This document shows, piece after piece, positions 16,478 to 25,168 of a stretch of DNA of 64,000 bases. Position 1 is the first letter of the stretch; each line of letters opens with the position of its first letter. Made by a program: the position numbers and the translations under genes. The notes beneath the pieces were generated by a model. The model was not told the DNA's origin, ran no database searches, and saw nothing but the letters and a program-made list of their open reading frames with translations. The stretch spans positions 1 through 64,000 of the forward strand of contig VAWN01000094.1 in the NCBI GenBank assembly GCA_005885555.1, read 5' to 3'. This DNA comes from Actinomycetota bacterium. Its GTDB lineage: Bacteria; Actinomycetota; Actinomycetes; Mycobacteriales; Micromonosporaceae.

Positions 16478-17445
16478 GCATCGATCTCGGAAAGATCCGC
16501 GGGATGCAGCGGGTCACCAGCGCCGACGGGTACTTCCTGATCTGCGCGATCGACCACCTCTCCGACTTCGTCGAGCTGCTCGGTGAAGGGCCGGATGTCG
16601 GCTTCCGGGACGTTGTGGCCGCGAAGGACGCGGTGGTCCGGGCGGTCGCCGGTACCGTGTCGGCGGTGCTGCTCGATCCGCTGTACGGGCTGGGTCACCT
16701 GGTGGCCTCCGGCGCGGTACCGGCGACGGTCGGCGTCGTGTGCAGCATCGAGGACGAGGACTACCGGCATCCGCCCGGCCCGCGCCGCACCCGGCTGCGC
16801 GAGGGCTGGCGGGTCGAGGACATCAAGCGCGCCGGTGCCGACCTCGGCAAGCTGCTGTGGTACTACCGGCCGGACACCGCGGTCGCCGACGCGCAGCGGC
16901 AACTCGTCCGGGACCTGGTGGCGAGCTGTGCCGCGATCGGCCTGCCGCTGGTGGTGGAGCCGGTGTGGTACCCGCTGCCGGGCGAGGACCCGACCGGCAC
17001 CGCGTGGCGGCAACGGCGGGTCGACGGCATCGTCGCGTCCGCCGCCGAGGTGGCCGGATTCGGCGTGGACCTGCTGAAGGTGGAGTTCCCCGGGTACGTG
17101 GACACCGCGGAAGGGCGCCGGTCCGCGGCCGCCGCGTGCGCCGAGCTTGCCGCCGCGGTACCGGTGCCGTGGGTGCTGCTGTCCGCGGGCGTCGGGTACC
17201 CGGACTTCCGCACCCAACTGGAGATCGCCTGCCGGGCCGGCGCGTCGGGGTACCTCGCCGGCCGGTCGGTCTGGCGCGACGCGGTCGTCGCGCGCGACCC
17301 GGCGGCGATCGGGCAGGTCCGCGGCCGGCTCGCCGAACTGAACGCGATCACCCGCTCGCACGGTCGGCCGTACTCCCCCACGGTCACTCTGGACGACGCC
17401 CTCGCCCAGCTGCCGGAGCGGTGGTACCGATCGGGGCACCGCTGA
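16474..17445 (+). CDS. Tagatose-1,6-bisphosphate aldolase (LacD)-like
   Basis: A 323-residue class I aldolase of the DeoC/LacD family with a TIM-barrel fold. The Schiff-base Lys is expected in VDLLKVEFPG, as in LacD; AVLLDPLYGLGHLV and PLVVEPVWYPLPGED are barrel strands. ATG 16474 overlaps the deaminase stop, placing it as the last gene of the operon. An aldolase fits cleavage or joining of a sugar-phosphate unit, possibly linking the ribosyl part to sugar metabolism. Its 3' end overlaps the convergent PfkB kinase gene by 62 nt. Confidence 0.87.
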   Translation: MSIDLGKIRGMQRVTSADGYFLICAIDHLSDFVELLGEGPDVGFRDVVAAKDAVVRAVAGTVSAVLLDPLYGLGHLVASGAVPATVGVVCSIEDEDYRHPPGPRRTRLREGWRVEDIKRAGADLGKLLWYYRPDTAVADAQRQLVRDLVASCAAIGLPLVVEPVWYPLPGEDPTGTAWRQRRVDGIVASAAEVAGFGVDLLKVEFPGYVDTAEGRRSAAAACAELAAAVPVPWVLLSAGVGYPDFRTQLEIACRAGASGYLAGRSVWRDAVVARDPAAIGQVRGRLAELNAITRSHGRPYSPTVTLDDALAQLPERWYRSGHR

Positions 17446-18373
17446 CGCGGGCCGCCGCGGTACCGGCGGCGAGGTCGAGGCTGCCGGCCGGATCGAGGTC
17501 GGCGAGCAGCCCGCACAGCAGTCCGGCGGTGGCCGCGTCACCGGCGCCGACGGTCGTGCGGACCGGTACCCGCGGCGGGACGAGGAAGTGCCGCCGGCCG
17601 CGCCAGCCCGCCGGCAGCCGCGCGGTGTCGGCGGTGCTGAGCGCGATGCCCGCGGTGCCGGCGGTGAGCATCACCACCGCCGCACCCATCGCCAGGAACC
17701 GGTCGGCCAACCGGCGCAGGCCGGCCGCGTCCCGTTCGACGTCGAGGCCCAGCGCGCTGCGGATGTCCTCGACGCTGGGCGAGAAGACGTCGACCAGCGG
17801 CAGCACCCGGCGCAGGAACGCCGCCCAGTCGTACCGCGCGGCCGGCGAGGCCGGGTCGAGCACGGCGAGGTCGAGCGACGTGGTGACGCCGGCCGCGCGG
17901 GCCCGGGCGAACAGCGCCGCCAGCGCCGCCCCACCGTTCGCGGCGATGGCCGGCAGCAGCGACGGGTACCCGACGTGCAGCAGGTCCACAGTGGACAGTT
18001 CGACGTCGGTGCCGTCCCAGTCCGCGTTCGCGCCCACGTGGTGCCAGAAGGACCGGTCGACGCCGGGCGGTTCGAGCACCAGCGAGTAGGACGTCGAGCG
18101 GCCGGGACGCAGGCGCAGCTGACCGGTACCCACGCCCTTGGCGGCCAGCAGCCGGCGCAGCGTCACGCCCAGCTCGTCGTCGCCGGCCTCCCCGGCGACC
18201 TCGACGGGTACCCCGAGGGCGGCCAGGTCGCCGCCCGTGTTCGCCACGCACCCACCGGCGTGTACCGCGAGCGCACCGACCTCGACCAGCTCACCGGGCC
18301 GGGCGTGCGGCACGGCCGGCAGGTCGGGTACCAGGTCGACGCACACGTGTCCGGCGACGAGGGCGCAGCGCAT
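17384..18373 (-). CDS. PfkB-family carbohydrate kinase
   Basis: A 329-residue ribokinase-like sugar kinase. The N-terminal GGCVANTGGDLAALG motif and the C-terminal catalytic motif TTVGAGDAATAGLL (catalytic Asp in GAGD) are clear. ATG 18373 starts immediately at the first beta strand (ALVAGHVCVDLV), so the start is well fixed. It converges on and overlaps the aldolase gene by 62 nt. Kinase plus LacD-like aldolase suggests the same sugar-phosphate substrate, as in tagatose-6-phosphate handling, but specificity is inferred. The upstream PKD-protein gene overlaps its first 83 nt in another frame. Confidence 0.88.
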   Translation of the reverse strand: MRCALVAGHVCVDLVPDLPAVPHARPGELVEVGALAVHAGGCVANTGGDLAALGVPVEVAGEAGDDELGVTLRRLLAAKGVGTGQLRLRPGRSTSYSLVLEPPGVDRSFWHHVGANADWDGTDVELSTVDLLHVGYPSLLPAIAANGGAALAALFARARAAGVTTSLDLAVLDPASPAARYDWAAFLRRVLPLVDVFSPSVEDIRSALGLDVERDAAGLRRLADRFLAMGAAVVMLTAGTAGIALSTADTARLPAGWRGRRHFLVPPRVPVRTTVGAGDAATAGLLCGLLADLDPAGSLDLAAGTAAARVSGAPIGTTAPAAGRGRRPE

Positions 18374-20684
18374 ACCCCGTTGTACCAGCGGCGGCCGCCG
18401 GCCGGGCGGCGGTTGCGGCGGCCGGCGCGGCGGCGGGCGCCTGCCCGGGGATGTCGAAGGCGGCGGTGACCGAGCGGTCCCGGTCCATCTTCAGCGTGCA
18501 GCTCGGGTTGGTGCCCCGGCTGGCGCAGTCGCCGCCCCAGCCCTTGAACTCCAGCCCCTGGTCGACCGCCGTCAGGGTCACCTGCTGCCCGTCGGTGAAC
18601 GTCCACGTGCAGCGGGCCTGGCAGAACCTGCCGTTGGAACCCTGTACCCCGGCGCCGCCGTCGGGCTCGAACTGGCTGGACGAGATGAACAGCTTGCGGG
18701 TGACCTGGTTGAAGCGCGCCGACACCGTGCTGTTGCGCGTGATGGTCAGGTTGCAGGTGGTCGTGGTACCCCGGCAGGCGCCGCCCCAGGAGCCGAAGGT
18801 GAAACCGGTGCCGGCGGTGGCGGTCAGCGCGACCGGGGTACCGGAGTCGAACGTCGCCATGCAGGTACCCGGGCAGTTGATGCCCTTCGGGCCGGTGACG
18901 GTGCCGCCCGACGGCGGGGTCACGGTCAGCCGCACCGGTGGCGGCGGGCCGAACGTGGCCGAGACGGTCCGGTTGCCGGCCATCGTCACGATGCAGGTCG
19001 AGCCGGCCGCGGTACCGGCACAGGCGTCGCCCCAGCGCAGCTGGACGTTGCCGGGGCCGGCGACGGCTTTCAGCGGCACCTGCCGCCCGGCCGGGAAGGT
19101 CGCCGAACAGGCGCTCGGACAGGCGATGCCACCCGGGCCGGTGATGCTACCGCCGGACGGCGGCGTGACGGTCAGCACCGGCGCGCTCGTCGGGCGGTTG
19201 GCCACCACGACGGTCGTCGAGGCGGTCACGCCCACGCCGTACCGGAACGTGCCGCGCGCGCTCACCAGGTACCGCCCGGCCGTGGCCCACTGGTGGCTCA
19301 CGCGCGGGCCGTCGCCGGTCCGGCCGTCGCCGAAGTCCCAGTGCACCGCGGTCGGCGGCCGGCCGTCCGCGCCGGCGGCGAGCAGGTTCACCGGGTCACC
19401 GACGAACGGGTTGCTGTTGGACACCGACAGCTGCAGGTACGGTCCGGGTACCGGCTGCGGCGGCTCGCTGCCCGCCGGCGACGGCCCGGTGCCGGGCTGC
19501 TGCGGTTGCTGCGGCTGGTTTCCGGGCGGCCCCTGCTGGCCGTCGCCGGTACCAGCGCCGGTCGGGTTCCCCGGGTCGTACTTGCGCACCGGCTGGTACC
19601 CGCCGTCGAGGTGGATGACCCCGGCCCGCTCGCTGTTCGGGTCGTTGAAGAACACCAGCCCGTCGCGGGTGAGCAACTGGAACTGCGTGTGCGGCAGGAG
19701 CACCTGGGGATGGTTGACCACCCGGCCCTGCCGCAGGTCGACGATCCACACCTGGCCGGTGGTGTAGTCCGGGACGAACACCCGCCCGCCGGTCTCCACC
19801 GGGGCGCCGAACTCGGTGGCGTCGGGACCGAGCGGGATCGCCGTCGTGCAGTCGGCCCGGCTCAGCTCGCAGATGGTGAGCACGCCGCGGCCGGCCGCGA
19901 GGTACAGCCGGTCGGCATGTGGCGATCCGCTGACCGCGACCGGCTCACCCGGCCGCAGGTCCAGCGGCACCGACGCGCGTACCTTGGCGCTGGCCCGGTC
20001 CAGCAGGTCGGCCCGGCGGGCGGCGGTGTCCACGAGTACCGGCGTGTCACCGGCCAGCGCCAGCAACCCGCCGCCCGGGGTGACCGCCCCGCGCCGCAGC
20101 CCCCGCTTCCCGCCGTCGAGCCAGATGAGATCGCCGGTGGCGGCGTCCAGTACCCACAACCGCCCGTGCCCGTCGACGACCGCCGCACCGGAGTCGACCC
20201 GGGTCGCCAGCGAGACGGTGCCGCCGGTCGCGGCGAGCGTCTGCGGATCGGTCGCGGCCAGCAGCCCGCGCTTGGCGTCCAGCGCGTACAGGCCGTGCGG
20301 CCCGGCGAAGGCGAGCAGCCCGTCGGCCGCGTCGGGGATCGGCCGGACCGCCACGCCGACGTCGAAGGTGGCCCCGTCGACCCGGCGCAGCGAGCCGGTG
20401 CTGCGGTTCACCACGTAGGCGGTCGAGCCCTGCTGGACCACGTCGATCTTGTCATTGGGCGCCGCCACGGTCTTCTCCGCGGCGACCTCGGCGGCCGAAC
20501 CGTCCAGCAGCGTCACCCGGCCCACCTGCGCGGAGGCCAGCCAGGCGGCGCCGGACAGCAGGTTGGGCCGGTCGGCGGGGTACCCGCCCGCGGTCGCGAC
20601 CAAAGCGGTACCGGCCGCGAGCGCCACCGCACCGGCGCCGACCGCGACCGGCCGCAGCCAACGAGAACGGATCCGGACCGCCAC
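18291..20684 (-). CDS. Membrane-anchored PKD and bacterial-repeat protein
   Basis: A 797-residue envelope protein. A single N-terminal membrane anchor (about residues 8-28, AVGAGAVALAAGTALVATAG) is followed by a beta-propeller-like region with Trp/Asp blades (GRLWVLDAATGDLIWLDGG), a Gly/Gln/Pro linker, a PKD domain (VHWDFGDGRTGDGPRVSHQW) and three Cys-containing repeats of the LTVTPPSGG...C...F...W...C...A-x-F type. The tail is Ala/Arg-rich. GTG 20684 is the likeliest start; GTG 20702 is possible. The family is typically extracellular binding or adhesion. The stop lies 83 nt inside the next gene, more overlap than usual, which could point to a 3' frame change. Confidence 0.8.
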   Translation of the reverse strand: MAVRIRSRWLRPVAVGAGAVALAAGTALVATAGGYPADRPNLLSGAAWLASAQVGRVTLLDGSAAEVAAEKTVAAPNDKIDVVQQGSTAYVVNRSTGSLRRVDGATFDVGVAVRPIPDAADGLLAFAGPHGLYALDAKRGLLAATDPQTLAATGGTVSLATRVDSGAAVVDGHGRLWVLDAATGDLIWLDGGKRGLRRGAVTPGGGLLALAGDTPVLVDTAARRADLLDRASAKVRASVPLDLRPGEPVAVSGSPHADRLYLAAGRGVLTICELSRADCTTAIPLGPDATEFGAPVETGGRVFVPDYTTGQVWIVDLRQGRVVNHPQVLLPHTQFQLLTRDGLVFFNDPNSERAGVIHLDGGYQPVRKYDPGNPTGAGTGDGQQGPPGNQPQQPQQPGTGPSPAGSEPPQPVPGPYLQLSVSNSNPFVGDPVNLLAAGADGRPPTAVHWDFGDGRTGDGPRVSHQWATAGRYLVSARGTFRYGVGVTASTTVVVANRPTSAPVLTVTPPSGGSITGPGGIACPSACSATFPAGRQVPLKAVAGPGNVQLRWGDACAGTAAGSTCIVTMAGNRTVSATFGPPPPVRLTVTPPSGGTVTGPKGINCPGTCMATFDSGTPVALTATAGTGFTFGSWGGACRGTTTTCNLTITRNSTVSARFNQVTRKLFISSSQFEPDGGAGVQGSNGRFCQARCTWTFTDGQQVTLTAVDQGLEFKGWGGDCASRGTNPSCTLKMDRDRSVTAAFDIPGQAPAAAPAAATAARPAAAAGTTGYALRPRRRTRVRRPGTRPAGRAARPAR

Positions 20685-20764
20685 GATCCACCTACGCCCC
20701 ACCCGAGTGCCGCCGCTCCGGCGGCCGCCGTTATCGATAGTGACGTCAATACCGGGCCGGGGGT

Positions 20765-23068
20765 TCAGCCGAACAGGTCCCCGGTCAGGTACTTCAGGCC
20801 GCTGTCGACCTGCACGGTGACGACGCGCTGTCCCGGGCCGAGGCGGCGGGCGAGCGTGACGGCGGCGGCGAGGTTGGCACCGGTCGACGGGCCGGAGAAG
20901 ATCCCCTCGGTGCGGGCCGCGCGCCGGGCGGTGGCGAAGGCGTCGGCTTCCGGTACCGCGACGACCTCGTCGATGTCGTCCGGGGTCAGCTGCGGCGGCC
21001 AGAATCCGGCGCCGCCGCCCTCGATGTGGTGGGTACCGGCCGGCCGCCCGGACAGCACCGCCGACTCGGCCGGCTCGACGGCGACCCGGTGCAGGTCGGG
21101 CAGCGCCGCCCGCAACGCCCGGGTGGTACCCAGGAAGCAGCCGGCGGTGCCGATGTAGCCGCAGAACGCGCTCATCGGCGGCGGGCCGGGCAGCTCGTCG
21201 AGCAGCTCCTCGCCCAGCCGCCGGTACCCCTCGACCATGTCGCGGTTGTTGAACTGGTCGGTGGCGAACGCACCGGTCTGCGCGGTGATCTCGGCGGCCC
21301 GGCGCATCATCGCCGGGATCAGCTCCGGGGTGATGCCCGCCGGGCTGTGCAGCAGTTCGACCTCGGCGCCGAACGCCCGCATGGTGCGGATCTTCTCGGC
21401 CGCGAACGCGTCGGACGACACGATCCGCAGCGGGTACCCCTTGACCGCGCACACGAACGCGAGCGACGAGCCGGTGCTGCCGCCGGTGTACTCGACGACG
21501 AGCTGGCCGGGCTTGAGCCGGCCGTCCGCCTCGGCGCCCTCGATCATCGCGAGTGCCATGCGGTCCTTGTAGGAACCGGTCGGGTTGGCCCCCTCCAGCT
21601 TCACCCAGACCTCGGCGCAGTCCTCGTCCACCAGCCGGCCGAGCCGGACGACCGGGGTACCGCCGATGGGTGGGGTACCCGACGCGGCTTCGACAGTCTC
21701 GTGCAGATCGCCACCGGCATCGGCTGGGCGACCAGCCCGGACGGTACCCGGCCCGGGGTCCTGCCGTGCCAGCTGCTCGACCACGCCACCGGGTACCTCC
21801 TCGCCGCCGGGGTACTTGCCGCCCTCGCCCGGCGGGCTGATCGCACTCCACCCGTTGCCGAGCGGGGTCCGGTAGTCCCCGGCGTCGCCGCCCGGGCCGG
21901 CGTCGCCGCCCGGAACCGTGCCCTGGTCGAGCAGCCAGCGCGCGGTACCGGCGAGCGACAGCGCCAGGTGCGTCGTCTCGCCGGTCTGCGCCCGCCGGGC
22001 GAGGGCGGCAAGTACCCCGGCGGCGAGGAGGTACCCGGTGGCGTGGTCGAGCAGCTGGCACGGCAGGACCCCGGGCCGGGTACCGTCCGGGCTGGTCGCC
22101 CAGCCGATGCCGGTGGCGATCTGCACGAGACTGTCGAAGCCGCGTCGGGTACCCCACTCGCCGGCGGTACCCCACGCGGACAGCGTGACGACGGTGGTAC
22201 CCGGATGGTCCGCGGCCACCTGGTCGGGATCGAGGCGCAAGCGGCGCAGCGCACCGGGACGGTACCCGGTGACGAGCACGTCGGCGCCGTCGAGCAGCCG
22301 GTGCAGGATCTCGTGACCGGCCGGCGTTCGCGCGTCGAGCAGCGTGCTCGCCTTGCCGAGCACCCCCTCGACGTCCTGCCCGGGCAGCTCCGGCCGGTGC
22401 GGATCGTCGACCCGCAGCACCTGCGCACCGAGCGCGGCGAGCATGCGGGTACCGACCGGCCCGGCGATGACCCGGGTCAGGTCCAGTACCCGGACGCCGT
22501 GCGCGGGAAGGCCGCCGGAACCGAGCGGCGGCAGCGTTCGCGCCCCGTCGCGCAGGCGCGCCCCGTCGCGCAGGCGCGCCATGTCGACGAGCGGCGGAGC
22601 GACGACGGGTACCGTGCGGGCCGCGACCGCGAGCCCACCGGCGGCGTACACGGTGTCCTCGACCTCCCGGGCCGGGCGCCCGGCGATCGCACCGGCCAGC
22701 CGCGAGGCCACCTCGTCGTCGGTACCGTCGCCGACCCCGAGAGCGGCCAGCAGCGCGGCCCGGTGCCAGGGGTAGTTGGCGTGGGTACGCACCCAACCGT
22801 CGGCGGCCGGCCAGAGCCGCGACAGCGGCGCGAAGCCGGACACCCCGCGGCCGGCCGGGTCGCGCAGCCACGCCTCGCTGCGCACCGCCGCCGCCACGTG
22901 TGCGGTGTCGAGGACGACGTGCGGGCGCCGGCCGGTGCGTACCCGCGCCAGGTCGGCGGCCGCGCTCAGGCAGGTGGCCACCGCGGCGGTCGCGCAGTCG
23001 GCGACGGCGAGCGGCGAGGCGAGCACCGCCGGCCGCGGCTCACCGACGACCTCGACCTCGGCGGTCAA
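20765..23068 (-). CDS. In-frame CaiB/BaiF CoA-transferase - cysteine synthase fusion caused by inverted duplication
   Basis: One open frame (about 767 codons from TTG 23068) joins two unrelated enzymes. The first part (to about 21838) is a family III CoA-transferase: RVLDLTRVIAGPVGTRMLAA, DVLVTGYRPGALRRL and RRGFDSLVQIATGIG are diagnostic. The last part (from about 21669) is a PLP-dependent cysteine synthase: KLEGANPTGSYKDRMALAM carries the Schiff-base Lys, EYTGGSTGSSLAF binds phosphate, and FSGPSTGANLAA is near the end. Between them lie 168 nt that are the exact reverse complement of CoA-transferase codons, translated as meaningless Gly/Pro-rich residues. The CoA-transferase has lost its C-terminus and the cysteine synthase its natural start. 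Originally these were two genes; whether this is a genome rearrangement or an assembly fold-back is open. The start overlaps the stop of the VWA gene. Confidence 0.75.
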   Translation of the reverse strand: MTAEVEVVGEPRPAVLASPLAVADCATAAVATCLSAAADLARVRTGRRPHVVLDTAHVAAAVRSEAWLRDPAGRGVSGFAPLSRLWPAADGWVRTHANYPWHRAALLAALGVGDGTDDEVASRLAGAIAGRPAREVEDTVYAAGGLAVAARTVPVVAPPLVDMARLRDGARLRDGARTLPPLGSGGLPAHGVRVLDLTRVIAGPVGTRMLAALGAQVLRVDDPHRPELPGQDVEGVLGKASTLLDARTPAGHEILHRLLDGADVLVTGYRPGALRRLRLDPDQVAADHPGTTVVTLSAWGTAGEWGTRRGFDSLVQIATGIGWATSPDGTRPGVLPCQLLDHATGYLLAAGVLAALARRAQTGETTHLALSLAGTARWLLDQGTVPGGDAGPGGDAGDYRTPLGNGWSAISPPGEGGKYPGGEEVPGGVVEQLARQDPGPGTVRAGRPADAGGDLHETVEAASGTPPIGGTPVVRLGRLVDEDCAEVWVKLEGANPTGSYKDRMALAMIEGAEADGRLKPGQLVVEYTGGSTGSSLAFVCAVKGYPLRIVSSDAFAAEKIRTMRAFGAEVELLHSPAGITPELIPAMMRRAAEITAQTGAFATDQFNNRDMVEGYRRLGEELLDELPGPPPMSAFCGYIGTAGCFLGTTRALRAALPDLHRVAVEPAESAVLSGRPAGTHHIEGGGAGFWPPQLTPDDIDEVVAVPEADAFATARRAARTEGIFSGPSTGANLAAAVTLARRLGPGQRVVTVQVDSGLKYLTGDLFG
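21670..21837. repeat. Inverted repeat copy B (168 bp)
   Basis: Base-for-base reverse complement of 21990-22157. This copy lies at the junction between the CoA-transferase and cysteine synthase coding regions and has no sensible protein meaning on the minus strand, so it is the derived copy. Read on the plus strand it encodes the CoA-transferase residues. Confidence 0.95.
21990..22157. repeat. Inverted repeat copy A (168 bp), original
   Basis: Perfect inverted partner of 21670-21837, separated from it by 152 nt. On the minus strand it encodes conserved CoA-transferase sequence (RRGFDSLVQIATGIGWATSP), so this is the source copy. Confidence 0.95.
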
Positions 23069-24129
23069 GCCCGGCGCGAGCGGTTCCACCACTGCGCCAA
23101 CCCCACGGCGACCAGCACGAGTACCCCACCGGCGAGCGCGAACCACACGGTGATCTCCAGGTGCCGGTGCTGCAACACGATCGAGCTGGGCAGGTTGCGC
23201 AGTGCGGCGGCCAGCTCGTCGGCGTCCTTGGCCTGGACGTACCGGCCGCCGGTGACGGTGGCGACCTGGGTCAGCGTCGGCTCGTCGATGCCCTGGTCAC
23301 GGCGCCCGCCGCCGAACCCGCGTCCCTGCCCGAACCGGCTCCCGCCGCCGAACGGCGAGTCGTTGCCGATCTGGTCCGGGGTGCAGACGAAGGGGGCCGG
23401 CACCGTGGTACCGAAGCCGATCGTGTAGACCCGCACGTGCCGCGCGGCGGCCTGCCCCGCCGCGGTGACCGGGTCGACCCCTTGGGTGTTCGCGCCGTCG
23501 GTGAGCACCACGATCGTGTCCGGCTCGAAGTCGGTACCCGGTGCCGCCTGCCCGGCCGGCAGTTCGACCCCGGTCGGCGCGACGTCCGGGTTGATCTCGG
23601 AGATCGCGTCGAGCGCGGCCAGGATGCCCAGGCCGATCGCGGTACCCCGGTTGGTGCGCAGCGTGCCGATCGCGGCGATCAGCGCGTCCTTGTCGGTGGT
23701 CGGCGGCACCTGCAACGCGGCCAGCCCGGTGAACACGACCAGGCCGATGCGGGTGCCGCTCTTCTGCGCCCGGACGAAGTCCTTCGCGGCGTTCTCGGCC
23801 GCGGTCAGCCGGTTGGGTACCACGTCGGTCGAGCACATCGACCCGGACACGTCCATCGCCAGCAGGATCGCCGAGGACTCCGACGGCACCACGACGGTGG
23901 CCTGCGGCCGGGCCGCGCCGCCGGCCAGCACGACCAGGCCGGCCGCCAGCAACCACAGCGGGATCCGGCGCCGCCACGCCGACCGCTGCGGCAGCGCCGC
24001 CCGGACCAGCGCGACGCTCGACATCCGCACCGCGCCCCGCCGCCGGCGCCGGCGCAGCCACCACCGGTACCCGAGCAGCAGCGGGAAGGCCAGCAGTGCC
24101 AGCAGTGCCCAGGGCCAGGTCAGCGACAT
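23065..24129 (-). CDS. VWA-domain membrane protein, BatA-like (distal)
   Basis: A 354-residue protein with two N-terminal membrane helices (ALLALLAFPLLLGY and LWLLAAGLVVLAGG), an exposed von Willebrand A domain and a C-terminal helix (VWFALAGGVLVLVAVGLAQ). The MIDAS metal site is DVSGSM with the later T and D in TNRGTAIG and LTDGANTQG. A Gly/Arg/Phe-rich loop (FGGGSRFGQGRGFGGG) is inserted late in the domain. In MoxR operons such proteins act with the AAA ATPase on envelope or protein-assembly tasks. It abuts the second VWA gene with no gap. Confidence 0.88.
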   Translation of the reverse strand: MSLTWPWALLALLAFPLLLGYRWWLRRRRRRGAVRMSSVALVRAALPQRSAWRRRIPLWLLAAGLVVLAGGAARPQATVVVPSESSAILLAMDVSGSMCSTDVVPNRLTAAENAAKDFVRAQKSGTRIGLVVFTGLAALQVPPTTDKDALIAAIGTLRTNRGTAIGLGILAALDAISEINPDVAPTGVELPAGQAAPGTDFEPDTIVVLTDGANTQGVDPVTAAGQAAARHVRVYTIGFGTTVPAPFVCTPDQIGNDSPFGGGSRFGQGRGFGGGRRDQGIDEPTLTQVATVTGGRYVQAKDADELAAALRNLPSSIVLQHRHLEITVWFALAGGVLVLVAVGLAQWWNRSRRA

Positions 24130-25092
24130 CTACAGGATCCGTCCGTACCAGGTGACCATGAGCAGCCCGCCGGCCGTGAGCAGCAGGACCGCGACGACGA
24201 CCGCCGCGCCGGTCAGCTCCATGAACTCCGGCTTCGCGGTGATCCGCAGGGCCACCGACCGGTAGATGTCGTCGGCCGACCTCGCGTCGCCGGCCCGGTG
24301 GTACGTGCCCGCGGTCGCCTGCGCGATCTGCGTCAGCAGGTCCTCGTCCAGCGCGGTGGCCACCTCATAACCATCCACCTTGATGGTCGTACCCGCGACC
24401 GTCCCGAACCCGATCGTCTCCACGTGCACACCGGCGTTCGCCGCCAGCCCCGCCGCCGCGACCGGGTCGGGGCCGCCGGTCTCCTCGCCGTCGGACAGCA
24501 GCACGATGGTCGCCGAGCCCCAGTACCCCAGGGACGGCGGCGGCGAGTTCGACGAGGGATCGGGCAGGGTGACCGGCCGCCCGACGATCGCGGCGAGCGA
24601 GGCGAGGATGGCCTGCCCCAGCGAGGTACCCCCGGCCGCGTGCAGCCGCTGGATCGTGGCGATCGCCTGGTCGTGGTCCCTGGTCGGCGGGCGGGTGGTC
24701 AGCGCGCCCTGGTCGAAGGCGACCACGCCGATGTCGACCGAGTCGGGCTGCGCCTGGACGAACCGCGTCGCCGCGGCCTGTGCGGCGGCCAGGCGGGTGG
24801 GTGCGGCGTCCGTCGCCGTCATGCTGTTCGAGACGTCGAAGGCGAGGATCACGGTACCGGTGGCCCGCGGCACCCGGACCGTGGCGTGCGGCCGCGCCAC
24901 GGCCAGCAGCAGCAGGCTGATCGCGACGAGGAACAGCAGCGGCGGCACGTGCTGGCGCAGCGTCGTGGCCCGGCCGACGCCCAGCGCGGCCAGGTTGCGC
25001 GCCCGGGTGCGGTGCAGGGCGCGGTAGGCCACGCCGAGGCCGGTCGCGACCGCCACAGCGACCACGATCATGACCGGATAGTCGAACCTCAT
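24130..25092 (-). CDS. VWA-domain membrane protein, BatA-like (proximal)
   Basis: A 320-residue paralogue of the next gene: N-terminal helix, a second helix (PPLLFLVAISLLLLAVARP), VWA domain with an altered MIDAS DVSNSM and LLSDGEETGG, and a C-terminal helix. A Pro/Ser insertion (PDPSSNSPPPSLG) sits before the final strand. ATG 25092 lies inside an 11-bp hairpin whose loop holds the GAGGAT ribosome site, so translation is probably coupled or controlled. It belongs to the MoxR-DUF58-VWA-VWA operon. Confidence 0.88.
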   Translation of the reverse strand: MRFDYPVMIVVAVAVATGLGVAYRALHRTRARNLAALGVGRATTLRQHVPPLLFLVAISLLLLAVARPHATVRVPRATGTVILAFDVSNSMTATDAAPTRLAAAQAAATRFVQAQPDSVDIGVVAFDQGALTTRPPTRDHDQAIATIQRLHAAGGTSLGQAILASLAAIVGRPVTLPDPSSNSPPPSLGYWGSATIVLLSDGEETGGPDPVAAAGLAANAGVHVETIGFGTVAGTTIKVDGYEVATALDEDLLTQIAQATAGTYHRAGDARSADDIYRSVALRITAKPEFMELTGAAVVVAVLLLTAGGLLMVTWYGRIL

Positions 25093-25126
25093 GCCGGATC
25101 CTCGCTTCGCTGCGGTCCGGCATGAG
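25088..25126 (-). promoter_or_regulatory. Hairpin sequestering start codon of VWA gene
   Basis: CTCATGCCGGA (25088-25098) pairs perfectly with TCCGGCATGAG (25116-25126). In the mRNA the ATG at 25092 is in the stem and the GAGGAT ribosome site in the 17-nt loop. A further CCTCATGC at 25168-25175 could pair alternatively with GCATGAGG at 25120-25127. Translational control is inferred. Confidence 0.5.
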
Positions 25127-25168
25127 GCACCAACACACTGCGCCCATGATTCGCTCGCTGACGCTCCC

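Noticed and set aside
22535-22579. Tandem duplication in the CoA-transferase (RLRDGA twice)
   Set aside because: In-frame short duplication inside the gene; not linked to a stop codon and not in itself disruptive.
20685-22871. Minus-strand extension of the PKD protein to 22871
   Set aside because: Out-of-frame reading of the CoA-transferase/cysteine synthase; Arg-rich and without motifs.
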